Shown here: positions 8,296-17,423 of the stretch, one piece after another | How positions within the stretch are numbered: position 1 is the first letter of the stretch | How the letters are laid out: each line of letters opens with the position of its first letter | NCBI RefSeq assembly: GCF_002797535.1 | Contig: NZ_PGFD01000001.1 | Location: 1,798,001 to 1,862,000, forward strand | Length of the DNA: 64,000 nt | Origin: Chryseobacterium geocarposphaerae | GTDB taxonomy: Bacteria; Bacteroidota; Bacteroidia; Flavobacteriales; Weeksellaceae | Direction: 5' to 3' | Translations under genes and position numbers: made by a program | The notes under the pieces: generated by a model | Told to the model about the DNA's origin: nothing | The model's database searches: none | Seen by the model: the letters and a program-made list of their open reading frames with translations, nothing else

Positions 8296-9299
8296 TACGG
8301 AGCCTGTATTTTTGCTAAAATTCTATTGATAATTTCTTCTGTTGAGATTTCTTCCGCTTCCGCCTCAAAGGTCAAACCAATTCTATGTCGCAATACATCT
8401 TTTGCCAGCTCTTTTACATCTTCAGGAATCACAAACGCTCTTCCTTTCAGGAAGGCATAGGCTCTGGAAGCAATCGCAAGGTTGATCGAAGCTCTTGGTG
8501 AAGCTCCGAAACCGATATAGTTTTTCAGTTCCGAAAGACCGTAATTTTCCGGGAAACGGGTTGCAAATACCATATCCAGAATATATTTTTCAATCTTTTC
8601 GTCAAGATAAATCTGATTAATAAGCTCTTTTGCATCTACAATATCCTGTAAAGAAATCACTGGTTTTACTGTAGGTTGATGCGCAGTTGAAACCATTCTC
8701 ATCACCGTTCTTTCATCTTCAAATTTCGGATAATCAATCGTACATTTCAGCATGAAACGGTCGCTTTGAGCTTCGGGTAAAAGATAGGTTCCTTCCTGAT
8801 CGATCGGGTTTTGTGTTGCCAACACCAGGAAAGGCTTTGGAAGCTTCATCGTCTCATCACCAATGGTTACCTGTTTTTCCTGCATTACTTCCAGCAAAGC
8901 CGACTGTACCTTTGCCGGAGCACGGTTGATCTCATCCGCCAATACAAAATTGGCAAAAACAGGCCCTTTTTTTATTGAAAAATCATTGTCTTTAACATTA
9001 TAAATCATTGTTCCGACAACATCTGCTGGCAATAAATCCGGAGTAAACTGAATCCTTGAGAAGTCACCATGAACAGCATCTGCCAATGTTTTGATTGCCA
9101 ATGTTTTTGCCAAACCCGGAACACCTTCCAAAAGAACGTGGCCATTCCCCAGAAGTCCGACTAATAGACGGTCTATCATATATTCCTGGCCGATAATCAC
9201 TTTATTGATTTCCTGTCTCAGAAGAGAAAATAAGTAGTTTTTTTCTTTTACTTTTTCCGTCAGCTGGCGGATGTCTTCTGCTTGATATGTATCTGACAT
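8295..9299 (-). CDS. moxR: MoxR family AAA+ ATPase
   Basis: 334 residues, the normal MoxR length. Walker A is GVPGLAKT (about residue 59), Walker B LADEINRAP, followed by QSALLEVMQEKQVTIG and sensor I FLVLATQNPIDQEGTY. First gene of the minus-strand Bat operon; MoxR ATPases work with DUF58 and vWA proteins as chaperone-like machines. The 251 bp upstream is non-coding and shared with the divergent dinB gene. Confidence 0.93.
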   Translation of the reverse strand: MSDTYQAEDIRQLTEKVKEKNYLFSLLRQEINKVIIGQEYMIDRLLVGLLGNGHVLLEGVPGLAKTLAIKTLADAVHGDFSRIQFTPDLLPADVVGTMIYNVKDNDFSIKKGPVFANFVLADEINRAPAKVQSALLEVMQEKQVTIGDETMKLPKPFLVLATQNPIDQEGTYLLPEAQSDRFMLKCTIDYPKFEDERTVMRMVSTAHQPTVKPVISLQDIVDAKELINQIYLDEKIEKYILDMVFATRFPENYGLSELKNYIGFGASPRASINLAIASRAYAFLKGRAFVIPEDVKELAKDVLRHRIGLTFEAEAEEISTEEIINRILAKIQAP

Positions 9300-9499
9300 A
9301 ACTTAATTTAAAATAATTGGTAAATTTCTAATAAATACTTGCATTAATCAACACAATAGATGCCATTTTTGAGTTAAAGTTTGTTAAATATTCCTGCACT
9401 GATGCGAGATTCAAAATAGTTGAAACCTTAAAACTCAATATAATTATTCTATTTTTTCATAAAAATATATAAATTTTACTTCAATCTGCCGTACAAAAA

Positions 9500-9530
9500 T
9501 TGTCATTTCCAGTTTATTAAACTATTTTTG
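9500..9530 (+). promoter_or_regulatory. Promoter of the dinB-family gene
   Basis: TTG at 9500-9502, 20 nt spacer, TATTTTTG at 9523-9530, 20 bp before the ATG. Good match to the Bacteroidetes TTG/TAnnTTTG promoter. Confidence 0.6.
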
Positions 9531-9550
9531 GTGATTAAAATTTTTGCAAA

Positions 9551-10021
9551 ATGAATTATCATTTTCAAGCTCACAGACAAGTAAGAAAAAACCTTCTGGA
9601 AATCCTCCAAAACACTTCTCACGAAGACCTTTTGCTGATTCCTGACGGCTTCAACAATAACATATACTGGAACATTGCACATACCGTTGCTACCCAACAG
9701 CTTTTGCATTATTATCTGAGCGGAAATCCTTTCAGAATAGATAAATACTGGATCGAAACCTACAAAAAAGGTACATTACCGAATCTGGATGTACAAAAAT
9801 CGGAAGTAGAAGATCTGGAATTTTTATTAACTGAAACTTCAAAGATTTTAATGAAAGATTATGACAGTGATTTCTTTTCGGATTACACTCCTTACACCAC
9901 AAGCTTTGGGATGGATCTGAAAAGCATTCAGGATGCCATCATCTTCAACAATATGCACGAAACCCTGCATTACGGCTACGTAATGTCCCAGAAAAGAGCA
10001 ATTTTAGGAGAGAAATATTAA
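9551..10021 (+). CDS. DinB family protein
   Basis: 156 residues. A four-helix DinB/YfiT-like metal-binding fold is indicated by the N-terminal helix, the central IYWNIAHTVATQQLLHYYLSG (first metal-ligand His) and the C-terminal NMHETLHYGYVMSQKR segment with the paired His of the usual triad. Many members are thiol-S-transferase-like hydrolases of unknown substrate; DNA-damage induction is known only for the founding Bacillus gene. It has its own promoter and is divergent from moxR. Confidence 0.85.
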   Translation: MNYHFQAHRQVRKNLLEILQNTSHEDLLLIPDGFNNNIYWNIAHTVATQQLLHYYLSGNPFRIDKYWIETYKKGTLPNLDVQKSEVEDLEFLLTETSKILMKDYDSDFFSDYTPYTTSFGMDLKSIQDAIIFNNMHETLHYGYVMSQKRAILGEKY

Positions 10022-10056
10022 TTGGTTCAATGTTTTTAGTTTAAAGTTCAAAATTT

Positions 10057-10449
10057 ATGGCAACAATAAACAGATTTGAAGATTTAGAAATTTGGCAATT
10101 GTCCAGAGAACTTTGTAAAGAAATTTATACTATTATTGAATCGACAAATCTTAAAAACAACTATAAACTTAGTAATCAAATTGATGGTTCTTCAGGTTCG
10201 ATTATGGATAACATTGCTGAAGGATTTGAAAGAAATGGCAATAGAGAATTTATTCAATTTTTATCTATTGCAAAAGCTTCTTGTGGAGAAACAAGGTCAC
10301 AATTATACCGAGTTTTTGACAGAAATTTCATTTCACTAGAAAAATTTGAAATACTAAAAGAACAAACAGAGGTATTAAGCCGAAAAATTAGTTCATTTAT
10401 TAAATATTTAAATATAACAGATTTAAAAGGAACAAAGTATAAACTATAA
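10057..10449 (+). CDS. Four-helix bundle protein, S23/23S rRNA intervening-sequence type
   Basis: 130 residues. [41 protein letters not shown] and [21 protein letters not shown] are the three signature helices of the S23 family. Members were first found inside 23S rRNA intervening sequences, but most Bacteroidetes copies, like this one, stand alone. Imperfect inverted repeats flank the ORF (about 10037-10052 and 10509-10526; TTTGAAC.TTAAAC core), suggesting insertion as a unit. Cellular function unknown. Confidence 0.85.
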   Translation: MATINRFEDLEIWQLSRELCKEIYTIIESTNLKNNYKLSNQIDGSSGSIMDNIAEGFERNGNREFIQFLSIAKASCGETRSQLYRVFDRNFISLEKFEILKEQTEVLSRKISSFIKYLNITDLKGTKYKL

Positions 10450-10540
10450 TAACGGTTTTAATGTTCATATTAAAGTAAAATAGCTTTAAACACTGAACTC
10501 AAAACCTTAAACTTTGAACCTTAAACATAAAACTTATTCA

Positions 10541-11284
10541 ATGAAAGACGATTTTATTTTCGGGCTGCGTCCCGTGATTGAAGCTATTGAAGCGGGAAAA
10601 ACGATTGACAAGGTGTTTGTGCAGAATGCATTACAAGGACCAATTTATGCTGAATTAAAAGCAATTTTAGCTAAAAATAAAATCCGTCCCAATTATGTTC
10701 CGGTTGAAAAACTGAACCGTTTTACAAGAAAAAATCATCAGGGTGTTGTTGCTTTTATTTCGGATGTTCCGTTCCATAAAATCGAAGATATTGTTCCTCA
10801 ACTTTTTGAAGAGGGAAAAATTCCGTTTTTATTGATTCTGGACCGACTAACGGATGTCAGAAATTTCGGAGCCATTTGCAGAACGGCGGAATGCGTAGGA
10901 GTTGATGCTGTGATTATCCCGGAAAAAGGAGCCGCTCCAATTAATTCTGACGCGATAAAAACTTCTGCAGGAGCACTTTATAATGTAAAGATATGTAAAG
11001 AGCCGAATTTAGCACACGTGGTAGATTTCCTTCAACAGAGTGGAATTTCCGTATATGCAGCAAGCGAAAAAGCCCAAAAGCTAATTTATGATGTGGATTT
11101 CAAAGAACCATGTGCCATTGTAATGGGGAATGAAGAGACCGGAATTTCCAAGGAAGTACTTCATCATGCGGATGATAAGATAAAACTACCGATTGAAGGA
11201 AAAACCCAGTCTCTGAATGTTTCTGTTGCATGCGGAGCAATTTTATATGAAGCGGTGAGACAGAAATTCACGGCAGCAAATTAA
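10541..11284 (+). CDS. rlmB: 23S rRNA (guanosine-2'-O-)-methyltransferase RlmB family (SpoU/TrmH)
   Basis: 247 residues from the ATG at 10541; a TTG extension to 10514 lies in repeat-like spacer and is rejected. N-terminal substrate-binding domain (FIFGLRPVIEAIEAGKTIDKV), then the SPOUT knot with motif 1 LDRLTDVRNFGAICRTAE, motif 2 AIVMGNEETGISKEV and motif 3 IKLPIEGKTQSLNVSVACG. These are the RlmB motifs; the E. coli enzyme 2'-O-methylates G2251 in the peptidyl-transferase centre. Other TrmH-family specificities are possible. Confidence 0.9.
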   Translation: MKDDFIFGLRPVIEAIEAGKTIDKVFVQNALQGPIYAELKAILAKNKIRPNYVPVEKLNRFTRKNHQGVVAFISDVPFHKIEDIVPQLFEEGKIPFLLILDRLTDVRNFGAICRTAECVGVDAVIIPEKGAAPINSDAIKTSAGALYNVKICKEPNLAHVVDFLQQSGISVYAASEKAQKLIYDVDFKEPCAIVMGNEETGISKEVLHHADDKIKLPIEGKTQSLNVSVACGAILYEAVRQKFTAAN

Positions 11285-11311
11285 TTCAACAACACTTAAA
11301 AAAACTCTGAA

Positions 11312-12364
11312 ATGAAAAACGTAGCAGCATTAGCGCTAATTTCAACTATAGCTTTGGTTTCTTGTAACAAAAAAGAAACCGCAACCATCACAAAAGTAGA
11401 CCCTAAAACAGGTAAAACGGTTACTGTAGAAGTTCCGGCAGACTCTGTAGTAAAAGTAGAAGCAAATCCGGCTATAAAAGACTCGGTTGGGATCTTCAAA
11501 CAATCTTTTAAATTAGAAAAAGGGAAAACCTATCCGCTTACCACTTACCAAAGAGATGTAAAGACGATGACGGATCCACAAGGAAAGTCGATCACTGCAA
11601 CCAGCGAGTCCACTGATGAGATGAACTTTGTAGTGAATGACATCAAGGGAAATGTATATGACATGACTTTAAATCTTGTCGCTAAAAGAAATTCACAGTC
11701 AGCTCAGGGGAAAACATTGGTGGTAGACACCAAACTTCCGGAACCTAAAGAAGAAGAGCTAAAGATGCTTTGGGTTGTTAACAGGGCTCTTACCAGCAAT
11801 AAGCTGAATGTGAAAATGGACACCAAAGGAAACGTGATCTCCATTACAGGTTTCGAGCCTATCTACACAAAAGTAGCTAATGCAGTGGGAGCCTTGGTGA
11901 AGGATCCCACCCAGAAAGCGGGTGTAACAGCCAATTTAAAAGAAAGCTTTAACGAAAAAATATTAAAAGATCAGCTTTCAAAAAACCTGACTCTTATTCC
12001 TAAAAAAGGAGTGAAAATAGGAGAAAAATGGACGAGCAGTGAAAACGCAGATCCTAATGGTAAAATAAAAGTAACGTCTAACTACACTTTGAAAAGTGCA
12101 GGAAATGGTATTGTAGAGGTTTCTATTTCAGGAGGAATTCCTAAAAAGACAGAAAAACAGGCTCAAGGTCCTATTACGCACAGCATGAGCAGCGAGCTTG
12201 TTCAAAACGGAACCATTAAGTTTGACCAAAATACAGGATGGATTACTAACCAGAACATCAATGTAAAAACATCACAGATTGAAACAATTTCAGACGGAAA
12301 ACAATCTCAGTCTATGAAAAGCGTTTCAAACTCTTCTGTAATGGTAAACCCTTCCGGTAAATAA
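11312..12364 (+). CDS. DUF6263 family lipoprotein
   Basis: 350 residues. Lipoprotein signal with lipobox LVSC (Cys19), then a repeat-like ITKVDPKTGKTVTVEV segment and a beta-rich body (KQSFKLEKGKTYPLTTYQ, LIPKKGVKIGEKW) consistent with DUF6263, a family known mainly from Bacteroidetes. Probably attached to the outer membrane on the periplasmic side. Function unknown. It starts 27 bp after rlmB and may be read through from it. Confidence 0.78.
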   Translation: MKNVAALALISTIALVSCNKKETATITKVDPKTGKTVTVEVPADSVVKVEANPAIKDSVGIFKQSFKLEKGKTYPLTTYQRDVKTMTDPQGKSITATSESTDEMNFVVNDIKGNVYDMTLNLVAKRNSQSAQGKTLVVDTKLPEPKEEELKMLWVVNRALTSNKLNVKMDTKGNVISITGFEPIYTKVANAVGALVKDPTQKAGVTANLKESFNEKILKDQLSKNLTLIPKKGVKIGEKWTSSENADPNGKIKVTSNYTLKSAGNGIVEVSISGGIPKKTEKQAQGPITHSMSSELVQNGTIKFDQNTGWITNQNINVKTSQIETISDGKQSQSMKSVSNSSVMVNPSGK

Positions 12365-12435
12365 GAAAAGAAAGAGTTTGAGGGAAGTGATTTTTTAAAT
12401 CATGAATTTTAAACTTTGAACAAAAATCAAAAATT

Positions 12436-12666
12436 ATGAAGTACATTCTTGAGTTAGTACTCTCTGCTATTATTATTTTCTTTGTCTGGAACATTCTGAA
12501 AAGAATTTTCTTCAAAACTTTTTACAGTTACAGATTTAACAATAATAATGGCTCAAACCACAAACAGCAGGACATTCATAGTTCAAACAAAGGAAAACAG
12601 AATCTTAACTGGGATGCAGAAACCGTAGATTTTGAAGAAGTAAAAGAAAGCAAAGATAAAAGGTAA
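12436..12666 (+). CDS. DUF4834 family small membrane protein
   Basis: 76 residues: one N-terminal TM helix (LELVLSAIIIFFVWNILKRIFF), then a polar Asn/Gln-rich tail ending DAETVDFEEVKES. This is the DUF4834 pattern, a short flavobacterial family often found just upstream of yfhO, as here (32 bp gap). Function unknown. Confidence 0.75.
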   Translation: MKYILELVLSAIIIFFVWNILKRIFFKTFYSYRFNNNNGSNHKQQDIHSSNKGKQNLNWDAETVDFEEVKESKDKR

Positions 12667-12698
12667 TAATTCCGAAATAAAAGATAATAACCATCAGC

Positions 12699-15233
12699 AT
12701 GGCGAAAAATAAAAACTTAATTTATATTGCAATTTCATTAGTTGTATTTATAGTTTTAGCATTTTTATACTCCACTCCTGTTTTCACAGGAAAACAGCTT
12801 TTCCAGCATGACATTGTACAATACAGAGGAGGAGCAAAAGAGCTTTTGGACTACAGAGCAAATACAGACAATGAGACCTACTGGAGCGATTCCATGTTCG
12901 GCGGAATGCCTACTTACCAGATGGGAAGTAGATTTAATGGTGATACCATTAAGAAAATTGACAGTTATCTGAACATTCTTCCCAGACCCGTCAATTATAT
13001 TTTCTTACTTTTTTCAGGCTTTTTCCTTTTAGGAATGGTGGTCGTCAGAAACTGGAAATACGCCCTTCTGGGAGCAACATTCTTCGGACTTTCTACCTAT
13101 TTTTATATTGCTATTGCGGCAGGGCACAATGGTAAGATCAATACACTTGAGTATTTTGCACCGCTTTTAGCTGGGATCTTACTTGTTTACATGCGGAAAC
13201 AATACATTTGGGGATTCATTGTCACCACGCTTTTCATGGGGCTTCAGATTGCAGCGAACCATCCTCAGATGACCTACTACCTATTCATTGCATTAGGTTT
13301 CTTATTCATTTCAGAATTAATAAGAGTTATTCAGAAAAAAACTGAAGTTAAACACTTTCTGATCTCTTCGGGAATCGTTGCAGCTTCATGTTTAATTGGA
13401 GTAGGAATGAACTCTCAAAGAATCATGGCCAACTCAGAATACATCAAAGAAACGGTTCGTGGAAAACAGATTTTAACCAACGACAGTCATACTGGAGGAA
13501 ATTCGGGGATGGATAAAGAAAGTATGTTGATGTGGAGCTACGGAAAACTGGAGACCTTAAACCTTTTTATTCCAAGATTAATGGGTGGCGGAAGCCAGGA
13601 ACCGGAAGGCAAGGAAATGATGGCCAAAATCCAGGAACTGGTTCAGCAAAATGTAGATTCTCAGGCAGAATATGACAGAATTTCCAAAGGATTCGGAAGC
13701 CTTACCTATTGGGGAGATCAGCCGGGAACTTCGGGACCTGCTTATCAGGGAGCCATTGTTTGTTTCTTAGCTGTTTTAGGATTCTTTTTTGCCTCTAAAA
13801 AATACCGTTACTGGATTTTAGGAGCTTCCATTCTGACTATATTTTTGGCGTGGGGGAGCAACTTCATGGCACTTTCAGACTTCTTTATAGACTTTGTACC
13901 GTTTTATAATAAATTCAGAGCGCCATCCTCTATTTTGGTGGTGGTTGAATTGCTATTCCCGTTAATTGCCATTATCGGCTTGTATAAATTCTTTACGGAC
14001 GAAAAACTGACGGAAGAATACAAACAGAAAATTCTTACATATGTAGGTGGAGGAACATTAGGATTGATCTTAATCCTGCTTATTTTTGGTAAATCTCTGC
14101 TAGGATTCCATACCGATAACGAACAGGCTTATTTACCTCCATTCCTACTGGATTATCTTACAGAAGAACGATTTAAATTATTCAGAATAGATGCAATTAA
14201 AGCATTTATTTATGTCGCTATTACTGTTATTGTTTTATTCTTAAGCTTAAAGAAAAAACTGAATCAGAATATTGCTTTAGTTGTTATTGGAGTGGTAAGT
14301 TTATTTGACCTATGGTCAGTTAACAAACGTTATTTAAATGACGAAAACTATGTCGACAAGATTTTTGCAGAGAATCCTTTCCAAACTGAAAGTTCAGATC
14401 TTCTGGCTGAAAAAGTTCAGGGTAACCCGAATTTGGAATCGATTATTGCCAATGTAAATGTCAACAAAACGCTTGAAACTATTGCTGAAAAAGACAAAAC
14501 TCATTACAGAATTTTCAATAATATTTTAGGAACATTCAGTGAAACCAACACTTCTTATTTCAAATCTTCGATCGGAGGCTACCACGCCGTAAAACTAAGA
14601 AGATATGATGACGTCATCAACGAATATTTCCAGGTAATGGATTCTGTAAAAGTTCCGAATATCCTGAACCTTCTGAATGCAAAATATTGGGTAGTGGGAT
14701 CACCGGAGCAGCCTCAGGCGATTCCAAATCCTACAGCCAACGGAAATGCATGGTTTGTAAGTGATTTAAAATTTGTAAACAGTCCGAACGAAGAAATCAA
14801 ATCTATTGGGATTATTGATAGCAAGAAAACAGCGGTAATTGCTTCTTCTGATAAAGAATATTTCAACAATAAACCTGTTCAGGCAGACTCTGCTGCAACA
14901 ATCAGCTTAACGGGATATCAACCGAATGAACTTGAATTTAAATCAAAATCAAGAACGCCTCAGTTGGCGGTATTCTCCGAGATTTATTACCCTCATGGCT
15001 GGAAAATGTTTGTAGACGAAAAAGAAATCCCATACATCAAAGCGGATTATCTGCTTCGTGCCGTTCACGTTCCTGCAGGAAATCATACTATAAGAATGAT
15101 TTTTGAGCCGGAAGTTATTGAAAAAGGAAAATGGATTTCTCTTCTGTGTTTCGGTCTGTTCATCGTGCTAAGCGGACTCGGAATTTTCCTTTTGAATAAA
15201 AACAAGAAGAAAGAAATTATTGAAACTGTTTAG
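12699..15233 (+). CDS. yfhO: YfhO family membrane protein (putative GT-C glycosyltransferase)
   Basis: 844 residues with about a dozen TM helices in the first 550 residues, a soluble extracytoplasmic domain (about 560-800) and a final TM (about 812-832). YSTPVFTGKQLFQHDIVQYRGGAKELLDY, the YWSDSMFGGMPTYQ segment and the PHGWKMFVDEKEIPYIKADYLLRAV C-terminal region are typical YfhO. The Firmicutes homologue helps glycosylate lipoteichoic acid; Bacteroidetes substrates are unknown. The next gene, a GT4 glycosyltransferase, begins 6 bp downstream, so a joint surface-glycan role is likely. Confidence 0.88.
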   Translation: MAKNKNLIYIAISLVVFIVLAFLYSTPVFTGKQLFQHDIVQYRGGAKELLDYRANTDNETYWSDSMFGGMPTYQMGSRFNGDTIKKIDSYLNILPRPVNYIFLLFSGFFLLGMVVVRNWKYALLGATFFGLSTYFYIAIAAGHNGKINTLEYFAPLLAGILLVYMRKQYIWGFIVTTLFMGLQIAANHPQMTYYLFIALGFLFISELIRVIQKKTEVKHFLISSGIVAASCLIGVGMNSQRIMANSEYIKETVRGKQILTNDSHTGGNSGMDKESMLMWSYGKLETLNLFIPRLMGGGSQEPEGKEMMAKIQELVQQNVDSQAEYDRISKGFGSLTYWGDQPGTSGPAYQGAIVCFLAVLGFFFASKKYRYWILGASILTIFLAWGSNFMALSDFFIDFVPFYNKFRAPSSILVVVELLFPLIAIIGLYKFFTDEKLTEEYKQKILTYVGGGTLGLILILLIFGKSLLGFHTDNEQAYLPPFLLDYLTEERFKLFRIDAIKAFIYVAITVIVLFLSLKKKLNQNIALVVIGVVSLFDLWSVNKRYLNDENYVDKIFAENPFQTESSDLLAEKVQGNPNLESIIANVNVNKTLETIAEKDKTHYRIFNNILGTFSETNTSYFKSSIGGYHAVKLRRYDDVINEYFQVMDSVKVPNILNLLNAKYWVVGSPEQPQAIPNPTANGNAWFVSDLKFVNSPNEEIKSIGIIDSKKTAVIASSDKEYFNNKPVQADSAATISLTGYQPNELEFKSKSRTPQLAVFSEIYYPHGWKMFVDEKEIPYIKADYLLRAVHVPAGNHTIRMIFEPEVIEKGKWISLLCFGLFIVLSGLGIFLLNKNKKKEIIETV

Positions 15234-15239
15234 AACTTA

Positions 15240-16598
15240 ATGGAACAGAAAAAAATATTGATCATCACCTATTACTGGCCTCCTGCGGGAGGTCCTGGTG
15301 TTCAAAGGTGGCTGAAGTTTGCAAAATATTTACCCGATTTCGGATGGAACCCCATCATCTATACTCCGGAAAATCCAAGTTACCCTTTGCTGGATGAAAG
15401 TCTATTAAAAGATGTTCCTGAGAATATTGAAATTGTTAAAACTAAAATATGGGAACCTTATCAGCTGGCAGAAAAGCTGAACAAAAGCAATAAAAAATTC
15501 AAAGCCGGGCAATTTGATGTGGGTAAAAATCAAAGCTGGAAATCAAAGCTTTCGATTTGGGTAAGAGGTAATTTTTTCATTCCTGATGCGCGCGTTTTCT
15601 GGGTAAAACCTTCGGTACAATTTCTTGAGAAATATTTAAAAGAAAATAAAATTGATGTTGTAGTGACTTCCGGTCCACCACATTCTTTACATTTGATCGG
15701 TTTAAATTTAAAAAAGAAACTCCCACATTTAAAATGGATTGCCGATTTCCGTGATCCATGGACGGAAATTTCTTATTACAAACATTTAAAACTTACCAAA
15801 AGTTCAGATCAAAAACACCGTCAATTAGAAAATCAAGTTTTCAAAAATGCCGATATCACTTTGGCAACGAGCTATACAGATGCAGAAAATTTCAAAAAAA
15901 ACGGAGCCAATGCAGTTTGTATCACCAATGGATTTGATGTTGAATTAAATGTTAAGTCGTTAAATCGTAAAGATGCTCAATCGCCTATTGAAAGCTTTAC
16001 AGCTCAACAACCTAACAATTTAACTCCTTCACAACTTACCGGCACAACTCAATTCACGTTAAGCTATATCGGTGTTTTAGAGCAATTGAGAAACCCTGAA
16101 AATCTTTGGAAAGCCCTTGATGATCTGGTAGCAGCAAACTCAGATTTTGCAAAGAACTTCAGCTTAAAATTTGTGGGAAGAATAGATGATAAAATCTTAC
16201 ACGAAATTGAGAATTCAAATTTAAAAAATCACATTCTCAATTTAGGATATTTATCTCATGATAACGCAATCCATGAGATGCAAAGCTCTGACATCTTATT
16301 AATAACAAACTTTCCAAATGAGTCTTCGAGAGGGATTATTCCCGGAAAGATTTTCGAATATCTGGCAACCGGAAAACAGGTTATTTCATTTGGACCGGAT
16401 GATGCCGATGTTTCAACAATTTTGAATGAAACCAAAGCGGGAAAACATTTCAGTTATAATGATTCAGAAAATATCAAGAGCTTTATTTTAGAAAAATTTG
16501 ACCTGTGGAAAAACGGAAACCTTTCTGAAAACACTCAGAATATTGAGCAGTTCTCCAGAAAAAATCTGACCAAAAAATTGGCTGAAATACTGGGTTAA
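15240..16598 (+). CDS. Glycosyltransferase family 4 protein
   Basis: 452 residues with a GT-B fold. N-terminal acceptor domain (ILIITYYWPPAGGPGVQRWLKFAKYLP), linker NGFD at about residue 231, and a C-terminal donor domain with the nucleotide-sugar motif NESSRGIIPGKIFEYLATGKQVISFGP. Cytoplasmic. Residues about 238-272, exactly in the interdomain linker, form a low-complexity Ser/Gln/Thr/Asn/Pro stretch that looks like an in-frame insertion. Cotranscribed with yfhO. Confidence 0.88.
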   Translation: MEQKKILIITYYWPPAGGPGVQRWLKFAKYLPDFGWNPIIYTPENPSYPLLDESLLKDVPENIEIVKTKIWEPYQLAEKLNKSNKKFKAGQFDVGKNQSWKSKLSIWVRGNFFIPDARVFWVKPSVQFLEKYLKENKIDVVVTSGPPHSLHLIGLNLKKKLPHLKWIADFRDPWTEISYYKHLKLTKSSDQKHRQLENQVFKNADITLATSYTDAENFKKNGANAVCITNGFDVELNVKSLNRKDAQSPIESFTAQQPNNLTPSQLTGTTQFTLSYIGVLEQLRNPENLWKALDDLVAANSDFAKNFSLKFVGRIDDKILHEIENSNLKNHILNLGYLSHDNAIHEMQSSDILLITNFPNESSRGIIPGKIFEYLATGKQVISFGPDDADVSTILNETKAGKHFSYNDSENIKSFILEKFDLWKNGNLSENTQNIEQFSRKNLTKKLAEILG

Positions 16599-16607
16599 GA
16601 ATTTTAA

Positions 16608-16642
16608 AACGCAAAGATTTATTCAGATTAAATCTTTGCGTT
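16608..16642. terminator. Hairpin terminator between convergent genes
   Basis: Fourteen-base perfect stem (AACGCAAAGATTTA and its complement) with a short loop, between the GT4 gene (+) and the lipoprotein gene (-). A T-run follows on the minus strand. Confidence 0.75.
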
Positions 16643-16648
16643 GGTATT

Positions 16649-17287
16649 TTATATCGTCCATTGATCATTTACTACCGCAACCAGATAGTATTTTCCGTTA
16701 AGCTTTTCTAAAACCAGACGAAGACTTTTCCAATCCATCTCAGCATTAGCTTCTGATCCTTTCATATAATTCTCTGTAAAGTCCGCCTTTGGATAGATTA
16801 CCTTCAGATTGTTCAGTGAATTCCCCTTCCCTAAGAACTCATTAAAAGCAACCTGCCCTGTTGCAAAATCTTTTGAATACACCCATTTTGTAAGGTAACT
16901 GTCTATAGTAGCTTTATAAAGCTCACCAGAACCATCCAATGTTCCCCATGTAAAGAGAGTTTTAGTCGGTTGATATTTTATAAAATCGGATTTGGAAAAT
17001 TTTTTATCTTCCTTAGGGTTTACAAAAGCATACATCGAAAAACGCACTCCTTTTTCCGGATGAATAAAATCGGAAAACCTTTTATAATCCTTATCCTTTA
17101 GAGCCTGAATAATCTCTTCATTAAGCTGTTTTAAAGCCTCATCTTTACTTACCTCAACCTGAGTAACTTTTGTAGCATCCGTTTTTACAAACTCGGTAGA
17201 ATCTGTTCTGTCATTAATAAACTTTTCGGGATTTTTCTTACAGGCAATTACGCACAGAATAAGTAATGAAATAAATAGTTTTTTCAT
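16649..17287 (-). CDS. Hypothetical lipoprotein
   Basis: 212 residues from the ATG at 17287. The frame stays open to 17464, but that extension overlaps the ypdA start and lacks a signal, while residue 1 here begins a lipoprotein signal (MKKLFISLLILCVIACKKN, Cys16). The mature part is alpha/beta with a SNTF2/ketosteroid isomerase flavour: QALKDKDYKRFSDFIHPEKGVRFS, then a strand-rich C-terminus (KLNGKYYLVAVVNDQWT). No family assigned with confidence. Confidence 0.75.
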   Translation of the reverse strand: MKKLFISLLILCVIACKKNPEKFINDRTDSTEFVKTDATKVTQVEVSKDEALKQLNEEIIQALKDKDYKRFSDFIHPEKGVRFSMYAFVNPKEDKKFSKSDFIKYQPTKTLFTWGTLDGSGELYKATIDSYLTKWVYSKDFATGQVAFNEFLGKGNSLNNLKVIYPKADFTENYMKGSEANAEMDWKSLRLVLEKLNGKYYLVAVVNDQWTI

Positions 17288-17411
17288 ATTTTTTAATGTT
17301 TGATGTAAAAAATTCACCAAAAGCAATGCCATATCCGATCGCAGGAGGATAAGATACAGATCGATGATTACTTCTATAGTTTTTTTATATATCACTGAAA
17401 GTGGTTTTTTG

Positions 17412-17419
17412 TAATTTTG
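17412..17419 (+). promoter_or_regulatory. -7 element of ypdA
   Basis: TAATTTTG, perfect TAnnTTTG, ending only 4 nt before the ypdA ATG. If used, the mRNA begins at or next to the start codon (leaderless). No clear -33 TTG at the usual spacing. Confidence 0.45.
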
Positions 17420-17423
17420 TTCT

